This document shows positions 45,863 to 57,180 of a stretch of 64,000 nucleotides of DNA, one piece after another. Source of the DNA: Berberis thunbergii (lineage: Eukaryota > Streptophyta > Magnoliopsida > Ranunculales > Berberidaceae); the NCBI GenBank assembly GCA_003290165.1, contig QNQO01005827.1:372001-436000 (forward strand), in the 5' to 3' direction. The stretch's first letter is position 1. Each line of letters begins with the position of its first letter. A model generated the notes under the pieces. It was not told where the DNA came from. It saw nothing but the letters and a program-made list of their open reading frames with translations, and did not search any database. The position numbers were made by a program, and so were the translations under genes.

Positions 45863-47796
45863 TGATGCACATTTAACTAACCTAAATAAATAGGTTAGTT
45901 TAACCCACTTGTAATAACTGCAAGTGCACAGTGTATAATTGGTAGACAATGGCAAGTACAGGTCGATCCCACAAGGACTGTGGTTGCAATTAAGTTTTAG
46001 AGTTGACTTAAACTAATTTAAGTGGGGGTTACAACAATTAAAATATCTAAACCAAAAAACAAATTAAAAAGCAAAATAAAAAGTCTTTAAGAATATGATA
46101 AGGGAAACCAAGGCATTGAATCCACCACAGGTTTTTTGAGATTTGTGTAATCCAAATTATTATTTTCAAGAATTAACATGACTAACCTAAAAATTAATAT
46201 GAGTTCGCAATTGATTTCAGCAAAGGTATAAACCCCTAGCATTGCGTGTCTTCTTACGGCACACACAATCACAAGTTTATTTTAACTAATTCTAAACCCC
46301 TAGCATTGCGTGTCTTCTTACGGCACACACAATCACATATTCAGATTAATTGATTAAATCAGGCTTTGAATGTCAACAAAGGGTACTTCTAACTACCAAC
46401 TAGTCTAGATAATTAATCAAGATATAATCGGTGAAAGCAAATTATTGAGACTCAGAAATCAAACGTGTTTAACGTTCAAGAATAAAGAAAACAATAAATT
46501 TAAATACAACAAACTCTAGGAAACACTGTGGTTTCATCTTAGCCTTGGCAAAGGGTTAGCTCTCCATTGTAGCGGTGGTCATCTCCTCGTGGTGTGGTAC
46601 GCTACAACTCATCTTTGCAAAAACATGAATCCCGAGAAAAGGCTGCTGATGGAATGTGGTGGCTTAGAGCAAACATCGGGATGCAAATAACCAAAACTGA
46701 TTTGAAAATCAGTTATTCTCCCGCCAGAAATCGCGCGACTCCCCTGCACCTTCGTCTCTAGCGCGACGCCCTGTTCCACCGCTACTGCTTCGCTCCTCAC
46801 GAACGTCATCTCCTCCTGACCGGGGAACAGACCGAGAGAGAAAAACAGGGACGTGTTCTGTCGCGAGCCCTGTTTCGCAGTGGCTGATGGCGGTGGTTGC
46901 GTGGGCTGGTTGTGATGTAGGAGCAGAGAGAGAGAAGTGGAGGAGGGAGAAACCGTGGAGAAGAGAGAAAAACAGGAAGGAGGGCGGCTGCGAGGGAGGA
47001 AAACAGGGACTTGCTCCATGTTTCTCCTCTGTTCTGTGCCCACGGTGGTGGTGCGTCTGATGGTGGATGGCGGCGGTGTGGATGATGGAATAGAGATAGG
47101 GACAGGGAGATGGTGGTGGCGGTTGTGTTCTGGACAGAGAGGGTGGTGGTCTATTTCGGTGGCGAGGTGAGGTTTGTAACGTGAAACAGGGTTGTCACGC
47201 CCCTGTTTCACGATGGTTAGTGACGGTGGTTGTAGCTCGGTGGCAAGGTTGCTGGACAGGGAAGGTGGTTGTGTGGCGTGAAGGAATAGGGAGAGTTTGA
47301 TAGTTGTGGTGGCTGTGGTTGTTGGACGGTGGCGAGTTGAGGTGGTGATGGCGGGATTATCACACTGCCGGCTCTCCTATCGAGCGAGGATTGTCAGCAG
47401 GGTGGATTGGCGTGGTGGCTGGAAGAGCCCCCAGAGAGGGGAAGAAAAGAGATAACAAGAGTTTCTCCAAACTGGGGAGAGTTAAATAGGGTTCTCCTAT
47501 TTTCTTGGGCTTGGGTTCTCCAAAAGGCGTTGGGCTTGGGTTTGGGCTTAGGTTAAATTAGGTGGACCTAGGTTTATTAGTGTTAGGTATAGATATGTGA
47601 CCCTCTACTTTGTACCACCTCCAGAATCGACCAATTGTCATTCCTTAAATTGTCGCCTTAATACGATTTCATCATTCACGCTCAAATTCCTACAAAGTCA
47701 TGAAAACGAAATAATTATATAAAATATAATAATCGAAACACTAACATATATAAATTAAGGGATGTATTATGTAATAATTACGTGAATATCAATGAA
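45858..47796 (-). mobile_element. Athila-type solo LTR (copy iii) with ATGAA duplications
   Basis: The LTR is 45863-47791 (1929 bp), TGATGCACAT...GTGAATATCA in plus-strand order. ATGAA flanks both sides. It is homologous along its length to copies i and ii; 46087-46560 is almost colinear with 2480-2930. No coding content. Confidence 0.9.
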
Positions 47797-47939
47797 TAAC
47801 AGTTGAAGTTTACTAAAAACAAATACATTTATTGATAATATTTTTAAGGTGTTCTACATTACATGGCCGCTTTAGGCTTTCACCATCCATGTCTTCCAAC
47901 CAAGGTGTCCCTTGCCTGTTGACCTTGGTCACTTTGTAG

Positions 47940-48460
47940 AGGCCTTACCAATTTGGGTTCAGCTTGTCCGCGCCTGGTTTTTTTAGTGTTTTGCTAAGTT
48001 TTCATAAGTACCCAATCTCTCACTTTGAACTTACGTGGCTTGACTTTCTTGTTGTAGTACTAAGCCATTCTATTTTGGTAGGTGGCTATCTTGACGGAAG
48101 CATGATCCCTCCTTTTTTCGAGGTGGTCCAACTGGACACGCAAGGCTTCGTCGTTGTCTTCCGACCTGAATTCCTCTGTTTGAAAAGTTGGCATTTCTAA
48201 TTCCACCGAAACCATCGCTTCTGACCCGTAAGCTAGGGCAAAATGTGTCTCCCTAGTTGGGGTCCTTTTGGTGGTTCGGTATGTCCAGAGTATTCTTGGT
48301 AGCGCTAAGACCCATTTTCCCTTGGCTGCGTCAAGTTTTCTTTTGAGCGCTTCCAAGATTGTTATGTTGGTAACTTCCGCCTAGTCGTTGGCTTGCAGGT
48401 GCCCTAACTAGGAGAAGTGGTAGCTTATGCCAAGATCTTTGCATGTTTTTTTCGACCTTT
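47940..48460 (-). pseudogene. Tat E integrase, C-terminal half
   Basis: Minus strand from 48460: CKDLGISYHFS, HLQAND and AEVTNITILEALKRKLDAAK with in-frame stops where family members have Pro and Gln codons, then an open frame 48356-48060 (LPRILWTYRTTKRTPTRETH, EIEMP-type box, SEDNDEALRVQLDHLE and a tail KIATYQNRM). These are the last core helix (with the catalytic Glu helix region, AEVTN) and C-terminal domain of a Tat integrase. The upstream two-thirds of the enzyme is cut off at 48460 by the CACTA-type end. Confidence 0.85.
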
Positions 48461-48530
48461 CACTACAACACAAGTGATTAACAATAGCACAAGTCCATAG
48501 CGTTTTTTGGACTTCTGCTATGAAAACCAA
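48461..48530 (+). repeat. CACTA-like terminus 1 with subterminal inverted pair
   Basis: Starts CACTACAA, the common plant CACTA terminus. 'ccatagcgttttttggacttctgctatg' forms a short stem with the preceding bases. Confidence 0.65.
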
Positions 48531-48569
48531 TGTAAATTGAGATGATAGCGTTTTGATTACACAGTGAAA

Positions 48570-50220
48570 CAGAGCGGGAGATCGAAAATTTTGTATGCGT
48601 GTTTTCGATCGATTTCATCTCCTCCCTCGCGACTCTCCCTCACAAGAACTCCCTCATAGACACACCTCTCCCTCGTGACTCTCCCTTACAGACGCACCTG
48701 CTCCCTCGCGACTCTCTCTCGTGACCAAGGCTTTCATCTCCTCCCTCGCAACACACCTCTCCCTCACAAACGCAGCTCTCCCACCTCGACTCTCCTCTCG
48801 CCTGATCTCTCTCACTCTTCTCTCGCCATCACCTATCGGCTACCGTCACCTGATCTCTCTCGCTCTATGCTGCATTGCCTGAGCTCTCTCGCTCTCTGTC
48901 ACTTCATCGCTTTGCCTCCACTTCACTCTGCCTCTGCTACTCACTACTCCTTCACTATTTCGTCCTCTTCATTTTGCACAAATTAGGGTTTCTGATTGAA
49001 GGTAAGTTGGATTATGTGATTGCATTTCATTTTGTAGTTTGTTCAATAATTTATTGAGATGTTGATTTTTGGGTCTCTTTAATTACTGACAATGTGTTTG
49101 TATATTCAGAGAGAAAGATGAAATAGATTTCAGAGTCTTTCCATCAGGGAAGAAATACCAAGATTCTCTCCAGCGGATTTCGAGTCATCTAGAGGCAATT
49201 TTGAGGTACGAATCTTGGATTGATTTCTAATGGTTTTTAGTATGAGATTGCTTTGTGAGATTAGTGGTTGTTTGGTTCCCATTTAGTTTGCTTTGTTTTA
49301 ATGGTTTTATTATGTCATTTGTGTTCCCATTTGGTTTCCTAGTATTTTAATTTATTTTTTCTCAAAAAATATATGAAAATTGAAACAATACAAGCACCTG
49401 AAATAAAGAAATGCATGCCTAAGACACCCATCTCAGTTTGTTGGCATCATAGAAATGTGAACTGTAAAGAAAACATGACTTGATTCCAAAGGAACATCCC
49501 AAGATTGCATATTTTTCAGCATGAATACTTGTGGAATTCTATTTGTACTTAAGTTGTTAATGGGCAAATGATTCAAGGAGGGGTTTGATTCCACGGCTAA
49601 GAAAACGTTTCCCGTCTCGATGAGATGGATAATGATTTAATTATGTTTATTTGCTTACATTATTAGTTTTGGCTTGGACACTTGGACTACCTTGTTTAGA
49701 GGCAGTTTTATCTGCACAGGGTTTTTGTTAAGAAGCCACTTAGGTGTTTAGAGTTTCTATTTTGTTTTACAAAGTAGGATGCTTGTCTAGCAAAGCAACT
49801 TTGTTATTTAAAGGGCATTAAGCCTTCATGAATCAAACTTGAGTAATGAAGATTAAGTCTTGAGATAAGAGAGTTAGCAGACTTGACTAATGTAGAAAAA
49901 AATTATTTAGTCTAGCTAAGAAACTAAGTAAAGTGGGTTTAAAGTATAAAAACCATTCCAAAATCACCATATAAACCAGTGAGTGAAAATTTTAGAGAAA
50001 ATTACATTTGAAATATGAAAACAATTCAGATATGGGATAATTTTCACATGGTATTACTATGAACTACTTCACTATATAATTCCGATATTGGACATAATGG
50101 AGATAATATTAAACTTACAGCTAGTAAAAAACAAGTGTTTGGGTCAACTATTAATGGAAATTGAGTGAACACCAAAGCATATATGCAAATAAACTGAAAT
50201 TAAACAACATAGGCAGGGAC
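48570..50220 (+). other. 5' leader-like region with two possible non-coding exons
   Basis: A CT-rich leader (48600-48985, repeated 'cctccctcgcgactctccct') ends in a good donor (GAAG/GTAAGTTG at 49001). A second possible exon 49109-49205 ends GAG/GTACGA. Both have stops in most frames. They look like captured 5' UTR exons of a plant gene, or the transposon's own leader. 49210-50220 is AT-rich, nothing recognised. Confidence 0.35.
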
Positions 50221-50227
50221 TGCTTAC

Positions 50228-50375
50228 CTTTCCAATAATAGCCCATCCATCAGTTTCCAAAGATTGTGGAACCCTAAGATGAGATCTATCAGCTTTCAGC
50301 TTCTTAGACATCCGATTGAGCTTAACCATAAAGCGATGCTCATCCATAACTTCAAAAACGGTTGCCGTCTTCCAT
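50228..50375 (-). pseudogene. Captured exon, Agenet/Tudor-like, antisense
   Basis: The minus strand reads WKTATVFEVMDEHRFMVKLN then SHLRVPQSLETDGWAIIGK and ends at a consensus donor (AAAG/GTAAGCA, 50231-50222). The pattern W.(A/T)AtV..V...r(y/f)(v/m)V.L then LR.(R/P)QSw...W..IGK is that of plant Agenet (Tudor-like, chromatin-reading) domains. The piece upstream (50400-50376) repeats 'tttat.gaagacg.caac', a small local duplication that shifts the frame. It is the only fragment here that lies on the minus strand. Identification is by motif pattern only. Confidence 0.45.
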
Positions 50376-50583
50376 AAATAAACTGTTGTCGTCTTCTATA
50401 AAGTTCAGAACCTTGCTTCTTCACCTCATCTGGCTTGAGGAGAGGAGGAAAGGTTCCTCCAGAAAGTATTACGATAAAAGGTCCCAAACAGTATAAGGTC
50501 TAAGGACAGATTAGGCAACATTAAATTGAAAAAAATAGAAGGCAAAGTTATAGGTGCAATTTACCCCACAGTAACCTAAACGC

Positions 50584-50796
50584 AGAGCTGATTAGTTTTA
50601 TTTCATTCACTGATCACCATATACAGTTTGTCTATATGGTAATGGAGCTCATCAATATGAAGACTTTCAGAAATGAAATTCTATCTTAAAAGCTAATTGA
50701 AAGCTATGAATTCATGTATCTGCAAATCATTATTTGCTACTACAGCGGACTTTCTTTTTCCTCTTTCATTATATGGTTCGTGGTAGAAAAAAACCC
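50584..50796 (+). repeat. 213-bp direct repeat, copy 1
   Basis: Starts AGAGCTGATTAG and ends GAAAAAAACCC. Near-identical to 51198-51410, 614 bp downstream. Confidence 0.93.
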
Positions 50797-51076
50797 AATT
50801 TTCTTAATAGATCCCATCTTCATCAGAGAACGTTTCAAGTTTGGCTCCTTTAATAGATCCTCTGTAAGTTTTCTATTAGCCCTTAAGTTTGAATTTGAAT
50901 ACTGGTAACTATTTAGACCAAGCAGCATTCTATTTATAGGAATTTATTTAGATTCCAGAATAATAATTCAACATTGACCATGATGTTTTATGCCCCATTC
51001 CCGAATCTTGTTGATCATTGTATTACATTTTCAAAATAGAATGATCTGGTATCATTATGGTTGACAAAATTTGCAG

Positions 51077-51200
51077 AAACACTTATTTGTACGATACACT
51101 GCGTCCAAAACTCATTCATGAAGCAAACCTCGATTTTCTTTGTGAACTTGTTGATATTCTTAAAGTTGAGGTTCTTGGAGAGCAGCTCAGCAAACGGAGA
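51077..51200 (+). pseudogene. COG3: Captured COG3 exon
   Basis: After an acceptor (TTTGCAG at 51070-51076) the plus strand reads [20 protein letters not shown] then [16 protein letters not shown], which I recognise as the conserved C-terminal part of COG3, a subunit of the conserved oligomeric Golgi complex that tethers retrograde vesicles. About 40 residues of a protein of roughly 780. The next expected residues (SE.LAGLRPTL) are missing: the exon runs straight into the 213-bp repeat at 51198. No stop lies within the piece. Sense orientation relative to the CACTA end. Confidence 0.75.
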
Positions 51201-51410
51201 GCTGATTAGTTTTATTTCATTCATTGATCACCATAAACAGTTTGTCTTTATGGTAATGGTGCTCATCAACATGCAGACTTTCAGAAATGAAATTCTATCT
51301 ATAAAGCTAATTGAAAGCTATGAATTCATGTATCTGCAAATATTGATTTGCTACTACAGTGGACTTTCTTTTTCCTCTTTCATTATATAGTTCGTGCTAG
51401 AAAAGAACCC
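51198..51410 (+). repeat. 213-bp direct repeat, copy 2
   Basis: See copy 1 at 50584-50796. This copy is fused to the COG3 exon. Confidence 0.93.
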
Positions 51411-52200
51411 TCGCTCCTCTTAGACTCATGTCACCATGGACCTTTCTCATAAGTTATACTCAGTCCTCTTTGTATCGATTTCCCTGCATTCTGTAGAAAC
51501 ATAGTACTAAGATTATCTAGATAAAAGCAAGGTTAACAAAAGCAATGTACATCTGAGTGAGCTAGGTTCTTGCTTCGTGGAAATTATCCATCATCCCTTG
51601 TCATATCTAGGGACTAGAATTTTTTTCTGAAAGCATGCTATACTCTGACATTTGTTGTGGCCATACACTCTTATAGATATGATACCACATCTTAGAAGAC
51701 CCTTTGATCTCTTCCTTATCTGTGCACCGGTTTAGTGTGGTTTTTACCTGAGATTATGTATCTCATCGTTTTTTTTTTGTCAAGGTAAGCTTCTTGTAAG
51801 CTCTCAGGTGATCCTTTATCTGCCGCTCCTCAGCCTTTTCCTGCTCATGGATCGTTCACTCTGATGAGCAATTTTTAAGACACACATCATGCTATGTTAT
51901 GGGGTCTACATGTGTTGCAAGTTTTAGAATCCTTTTCCTGAAATGAGTGGAAGTTACCAGTAGTTCAGGTCATGACACTTATCTATAGGAAACTACTTGA
52001 TTATGAGAAACAATTTGTGTGGTCACTTCTAAAATTTCTTAAACCAACATCGATTCAAATAATTGAAAGACAAGACTAGCTTGGTGTCATCTTCTGAATA
52101 TTCAAATAATGTAGATTAGTTACTCCCTCTTTTTTTCTCTCCCTTGGTATCTATGTTTATGTACATGATTCCAGATGAATTTTGAGTAGGTGCACTCGAA
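51411..52200. other. Non-coding spacer
   Basis: AT-rich with no recognised exon, RNA or repeat. Confidence 0.45.
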
Positions 52201-52210
52201 ATATATAGAT

Positions 52211-52510
52211 GCATTAGAAATGCTTGAGTATTTTGCCATCGCTGTTACTATTGTTGTGGTTGCAATAGAAATGATAAAGTATTTTGCCATCGTTGTTACA
52301 TCTTTCTGCTTTGGCTAGTAACTAGTACTTCAGGAAATGCTCCTCTTACTGCTGTACAACTTTTATGGGTTAACATGATCATGGATACACTGGGAGCACT
52401 TGCTCTGGCCACTAAGCCTCCTAACAACGAATTAATGAAAAGAATGCCTGTTGGAAGAAAAGGGATTTTTTTAACGAACGTGATGTGGAGAAATATATTG
52501 GGTCAGTCGT
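52211..52510 (+). pseudogene. Captured Ca2+-ATPase fragments, ACA2/ACA4 type
   Basis: Two pieces. 52211-52270 reads ALEMLEYFAIAVTIVVVA, the fourth membrane helix just before the PEGLPLAV motif, which is missing; the same DNA is then partly repeated (52263-52300). 52328-52510 reads GNAPLTAVQLLWVNMIMDTL, then GALALATKPPNNELMKRMPV and TNVMWRNILGQS, the M6 region and following loop. These are parts of type IIB autoinhibited Ca2+-ATPases that pump Ca2+ out of the cytosol; MWRNILGQ fits the ACA1/2/4/11 group. More than 300 residues between the pieces are absent, so no enzyme can result. The sense frame is open. Confidence 0.83.
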
Positions 52511-52583
52511 GCTTTTCTTCCATTTCTTCGTGCAAAGTTTATATTGATTATGACAATTTCTTGGACATGCTTTCTGTATACAA

Positions 52584-52796
52584 GTTCGAGTTTCTGCTGT
52601 ACTGACCAATGCACCTTATCTATTGAATTTGGATTGTGATCACTACATCAACAACAGTAAGGCTATTAGGGAGGGAATGTGTTTCATGATGGATCCTTTG
52701 TTGGGAAAGAAAGTGTGTTACGTGCAATTTCCACAGAGATTTTATGGTACTGATCGTTAGGATCAATATGCAAACAGGAATACTGTTTTCTTTGAT
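52584..52796 (+). pseudogene. Captured cellulose synthase (CesA) exon
   Basis: Plus strand: [20 protein letters not shown] then [33 protein letters not shown] and NRNTVFFD, ending at a consensus donor (GAT/GTAAGT, 52797). This is the CesA segment with the [11 protein letters not shown] motif (DxD, UDP-glucose binding) of the catalytic core. One in-frame TAG (52759-52761) replaces the conserved His of DRHDRY. The exon is only about 71 codons of a roughly 1000-residue protein and lies 74 bp from the ATPase piece, which itself shows the mosaic nature of the locus. Plasma-membrane enzyme in the source gene; no function here. Confidence 0.92.
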
Positions 52797-53115
52797 GTAA
52801 GTATATTTGAGTTGTCTCTGTTCTGATTTTATGCTTTTCTATTCCTAAGAAATTTTGGGTTTATTTGTCTAACTATAAAAACCGTAATTTTTTTTTCATT
52901 TCCTGCAGTAATCTGTACATTACAGTTCCCATGATGACAATCCTGAAATTTTGCCTGCATAGTAAAAAGTTTTGGTTTTTGAAATATTACCATGTTGGAA
53001 GTTGACATGGCTAGATTCTTTTTCTTGATTGCCATATCATCATATTGGTCTTAAACTGAATGAAGAAATATTAACGAAGCTTATTTTATTAAGAACAGAA
53101 TAATTTCATACGCAG

Positions 53116-53345
53116 GCAGTTGAAGATGATTCCAAATACTGGGAAGGGATATCATCAGCACTTTCAATTGGTTGGCTAGATACTGTGGTAAGGAATTCTC
53201 TAGCTTCAAATGGTTCATTCTTATTTCTCAATGATTAAATTTATAAAAATAAAATTCTTTGTAGAATATACCACTGGAAGTTCTTTTATTTTGCAGGTGG
53301 AACTGTTGAGAGTGCATGGATCTTACCGACTGGATCAGTTAGGAA
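53116..53345 (+). pseudogene. Captured NUP85-like exons
   Basis: Exon 53116-53187 (acceptor GCAG, donor GTG/GTAAGG) reads AVEDDSKYWEGISSALSIGW then LDTV. The next, from 53297 (acceptor TTTGCAG), reads VELLRVHGSYRLDQLGTR and then diverges. Joined, this gives a W-(L)-(D/E)-x-V-V-x-(L/M)-L-R-x-HGSYxLDQL pattern that I associate with plant NUP85, a scaffold subunit of the nuclear pore Y-complex. About 40 residues only. Splice sites and phase are intact. Recognition rests on memory of one conserved block. Confidence 0.6.
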
Positions 53346-53689
53346 CTCGTGATGTTTGTGAGAACTTCCATATTAGTTCAGATATAACCTTAAATAGATT
53401 GGTGACTCGTACAAGGTTCATATGGTCTCATGTTGTTAGTGAAGCATTGTATAGGATTACAAATGGCTTTAGCTTTATCTGATGTGTGTCAACTGTTCCT
53501 ATTCCATGAGTAGTTTTTAGGAATTCTGAAATATGAAATAAGTTGATCAAGATTCATGTCATTTCTGTTGTGTAAATAGAGCAGCTCTTTTTCATTGTAC
53601 TACTGATACCACCCCTTTTGACAAGTTTTGCCTATGAAAATAGCATCTGATGTATATAAAAGCTTCTGATAGAGCAAACAGTGATAGAG

Positions 53690-54224
53690 CAAAAGAATAA
53701 AAGAAAGAAGGTGGCATCGGTTTCAACTGAAAAGGAACTAAGGGAGGCACCTTGTGAAATTTTGAAAGAAGTCGACTTCAACAAGGTGAGAATTATTCTT
53801 TGATCATTCAATTGTTGAATATAATTTTCGAGTAGAAAGAATTCTAAGTTTGAGTAGGAAACAGCTGATAAGTTACTGTAGGAAGATCTTATGACAAGTT
53901 CACCACTGATTGTGCTGTCATCTGTCTCTTGTCGACTAAGAAAATGATTGAATTGACAAGAAGTTTTGAAAAAATAAAAATTATTGGGTTAATGAAACTG
54001 CAATTAGCGGGCACTGGTGTATTCGATGCTTTCTATATCAGTTTTGCATTTGAAGTGTCCTCCCCAATCATTGGGGTTTTGATCTATTCATCTTCCATAC
54101 TTAAGATTTGCATTGATATCGTCTTTCCCTCTTAACATCACTTTTGTTTTTTTACCAAGTAATGACCATCCTCAACATGATTTTGCATTGCAGGCAACAT
54201 TTACCGACATTGTCAAGCAACTCG
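53690..54224 (+). pseudogene. Captured DEK C-terminal domain exons
   Basis: The exon ending 53785 (donor AAG/GTGAGA) reads KKVASVSTEKELREAPCEIL then KEVDFNK. The 31-bp exon 54194-54224 (acceptor TTGCAG, donor TCG/GTATGT) reads ATFTDIVKQLG. Joined EVDFN.ATFTDI..QL is the DEK-C motif of plant DEK-domain chromatin proteins. Stops lie upstream of 53695. The following motif (HxxVDLxxRKA) was not found downstream. About 40 residues of a protein usually several hundred long. Confidence 0.68.
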
Positions 54225-56300
54225 GTATGTCTCTCTAATCTTAGTATGTGAATAGCACCAGGTGTATCACATTTCCAATGGTCAAAATGTGGTCATATAC
54301 TTGTATTTGATAGTACATTCTTGACTCAAATGCTTTCATAGCAGATTGAGCTGTTGAAATAGTTTATGATGGAGAAAATGGAGGAACCAAACCCCTCATG
54401 ATTCCAATAATAGATTCCAGAAGAAGCTGATGCAAAAAATAATAATTCTAAGAGTCAACTCGTTGGAGCTAACTTCTTTCGAGTCGGGAAATATGATGTA
54501 GGAGCAAGGAAGTGTTTTACCCATTTTATTAATCTTAATCAGCTTAGGTATTTTTGCAGTTATATTTAGTTTTTTCTTTGTTTTGGAAATTTGGTTATTA
54601 GATGTAGGAACTCCTTATATGGTTTTATTTGCTTTCAACTTTCAAGAATCTAGATTAGAGCTCTTTATTTACTATCCGTATACATTCGTCTTAATAATTT
54701 TTTATGCTCTTTGTATTTTACAATTTGTAGTTGCCATTACATCATAATGATTCCTAAACCTTAAATTTGCTTTTCTAAAAATATACCACATTGATTAATA
54801 CACGGTTAGTATTTACTTGGTTTTGGCGGATTAATGGGGGCTATCTTATTTCGGGAGAATTATGTTATTCTTGTTCACTATGATAATTTAGAATATTTTA
54901 GATAATAGGAGAAATCTATTGAGGTAGGTGACCTTATCGGGTCTCTCTTTGTGACATTAATTTAGTTTTAGTACTTCAATTTAGTTTGGTAACCATTTCA
55001 GCTTCTCCTGCATTCCTAGTTTTTCTTTATAGTTTTGTCTTACTAAACTAGTAACTTTCTGTGATAGTTTTTGAATATTTTGCCAAAGGACATAGCTGCA
55101 TCGACTTCCTGAGCTATAAAATACTTGTGTAAGGTAATTCTCAAATTTTTTTTTCCAGTACCTTTCCATGTTCTGAGCATGCTATCCAAGAGTACAGTTT
55201 CCTCAGTTTAGAAGATTAAAGGCTTTTATCTAGCAGCTCAGTGAAGCAGTTTGGAATATTGCATTGTATATAATGATTTTTGCATCCCATGTTGTCTTGT
55301 GCATTTTGGTATTTAATATTGGTAAGCTATAAGTGGAGATATAATAGTACAGACTTCACTTACTATATTTGCTGTTACAACATGACGTCTTTCTTGTATG
55401 CATTCACGAGGTGGGATTCCTTGGACCTATTGTGCAATTATTCAATGCAGTGAAAAATCATGGAAGAGACAAATATATCTTCTCTTAGGAAAATTCCATG
55501 TCTAGCAGTGTCAAATTGAAATCTTGAACGGTGATGCTGATGCGTGCCTGATTTTGTGGTCTGTCTTTTTCATGTTGCCTTTTGAATTTGCTGAAATTGA
55601 TTCTCTTTCCATGGTACATATTTACCCATGAATGTTGTCACTGTGTCAGTGTGCCTGTATACTAGGATATATATGGAATTATGGATAGACATGTGCATGG
55701 ATATAGCACACAAGAAACTTGCAATTAACTGTTGGGTCCTGGAATTGATGGTGCATGAATAAAGAACACATGGTGTTTTTCAAGGGACTTGCAATTAACT
55801 AGTTTTCAAGGGACGTATAAGATGTATGTGTTGATGAATATTTCCAAAAGGGTATTTTTGAATCTGCCCTGTTTGCACTCTTCACACCAATTATATGTTT
55901 GCCCCATCTTTTAGGCTGAAAATCTCTCTACACCTTCATCATTGTAATTTTATCAACGACAAAAAAACACCCACACAGATGGAAAGGTGACTCTCTTCAT
56001 TGCTTAACACAAGCAACTCTCCAACTTCCAAACAAGAACTTATAGCAGCTTTTTATTTTATTATTACTTTTTTATTAGAACCACCAATTTTTAGAATAGT
56101 TTGGTTTTGCAAACTTGATGGATTCTGTTTGGTTGGTTTAGATTGTAGAACAAGAAAAAATGATTGAGAGAGGTTTTTCGTCTCTCACAGAATGTTTGTT
56201 TATTAGAACTCTGTCTCAGTAAATCACATGGACTCTTCATTATTTTTCATGAAAGTGTAAGCATATGAGTATGTGGGACAGTCCTCAAAATCATCCATGT
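54225..56300. other. Spacer with unassigned exon-like pieces
   Basis: Mostly AT-rich. Two stretches look exon-like but are not recognised: 55233-55321, reading QLSEAVWNIALYIMIFASHV then VLCILVFNI with a donor ATTG/GTAAGC (hydrophobic, maybe a membrane helix), and 54421-54589, open with a stop at 54590. The rest shows nothing. Confidence 0.35.
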
Positions 56301-56316
56301 TGTGTTGTTCTATGTT

Positions 56317-56795
56317 GTATTCACCAATAAGTGCGCTCCTGATATGGTTGTCATCACAGCATTGCATTTCCTTTCACTAGCATTAGACATCTGTGTCCTG
56401 CAAAGAAAATTTGGTGATCAGTCATGTAATAATACTTCACCTGATACAGATGATCACCATCATGTGCTAGCTCTTGTTGATGAAGAAGTTCATTTGGGAG
56501 CGCAACAAAGCCCCAAAGCTTGTTGTCATTGCTAGTTATTCTTATGAGAATGCACCAAGAAAAAGATTCGATTGTATATATGGAAGCAGGGCAGAGTGAC
56601 CATTCCTTCCTTATTGAGAATTTGTTGAAGAAGTTCGCTGAGCTCAGTGACAGTTGCATGACCAAGCTGCGAACAATAGCACCAGAAGTTGTGTGTCAGT
56701 TGCAATCTAATTCGAATGGCAATGAGCAGACATCAGGCTCTTCTTTCAATGAAGATCGCAAAATGATGGCGCAGCAAAAGCAAGCTGACTCATTG
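56317..56795 (+). pseudogene. PRT6: Captured PRT6 fragment with frameshift
   Basis: Frame 1 (to about 56510) reads VVITALHFLSLALDICVLQR then DTDDHHHVLALVDEEVHLGA. Frame 3 continues QSLLSLLVILMRMHQEKDS, then LIENLLKKFAELSDSCMTKL and IAPEVVCQL. I recognise the ALxLLSLALDIC / SLLSLLVxLMRMH / LLKKFAExxxxCMTKLxxLAPE block of PRT6, the plant N-end-rule (N-degron) E3 ubiquitin ligase. An indel near 56510-56518 breaks the frame between the two parts. The exon ends QKQAD(S)L with donor TTG/GTGAGA; the expected KARERQAA motif is altered (KMMAQQKQA). About 150 residues of a protein of roughly 2000. Confidence 0.78.
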
Positions 56796-57180
56796 GTGAG
56801 ATATATTCTATGTTATCTGTTTTCATTATGTACTGAAGCTCTGATAGGATTTGTTAGGTTTTCATTTCCTTTTCATGGTTTGGCTAGCTTTTAGCTATGA
56901 GTGGACATGTTGGCACATTAGTAGTTAAGAGTTTAGATTTTGTTGAGATTCTATAATCCTCTAATGAAATTGACTAATTAACATACCTCATAATTTGTTA
57001 GCGCATAGTGCATATGGATGGTCAACTGAATATTAATCTGTCTTTTGTATACCTCATAATTTATATAAAATGGATTGTCATTGTATGTTTATTGTGCTAC
57101 TGAATATCAATCATAAGTTGATAAGTCTACACTATGTTCTTAAGTATGATAGATGTTATTTATTGAAGTTTGATGTTTAG

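Larger units (their letters stand above)
38582..48460 (-). mobile_element. Tat-lineage element E, 3' half
   Basis: From left: 3' LTR 38582-39247, plus-strand antisense ORF 39276-41473, tandem repeats 41530-45800 and integrase remains 47940-48460 on the minus strand. It is interrupted by solo LTRs at 41612-43585 and 45863-47791 and is cut at 48460 by the CACTA-type terminus. The rest of pol, gag and the 5' LTR should lie beyond the right edge. Layout equals Tat A and B. Confidence 0.83.
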
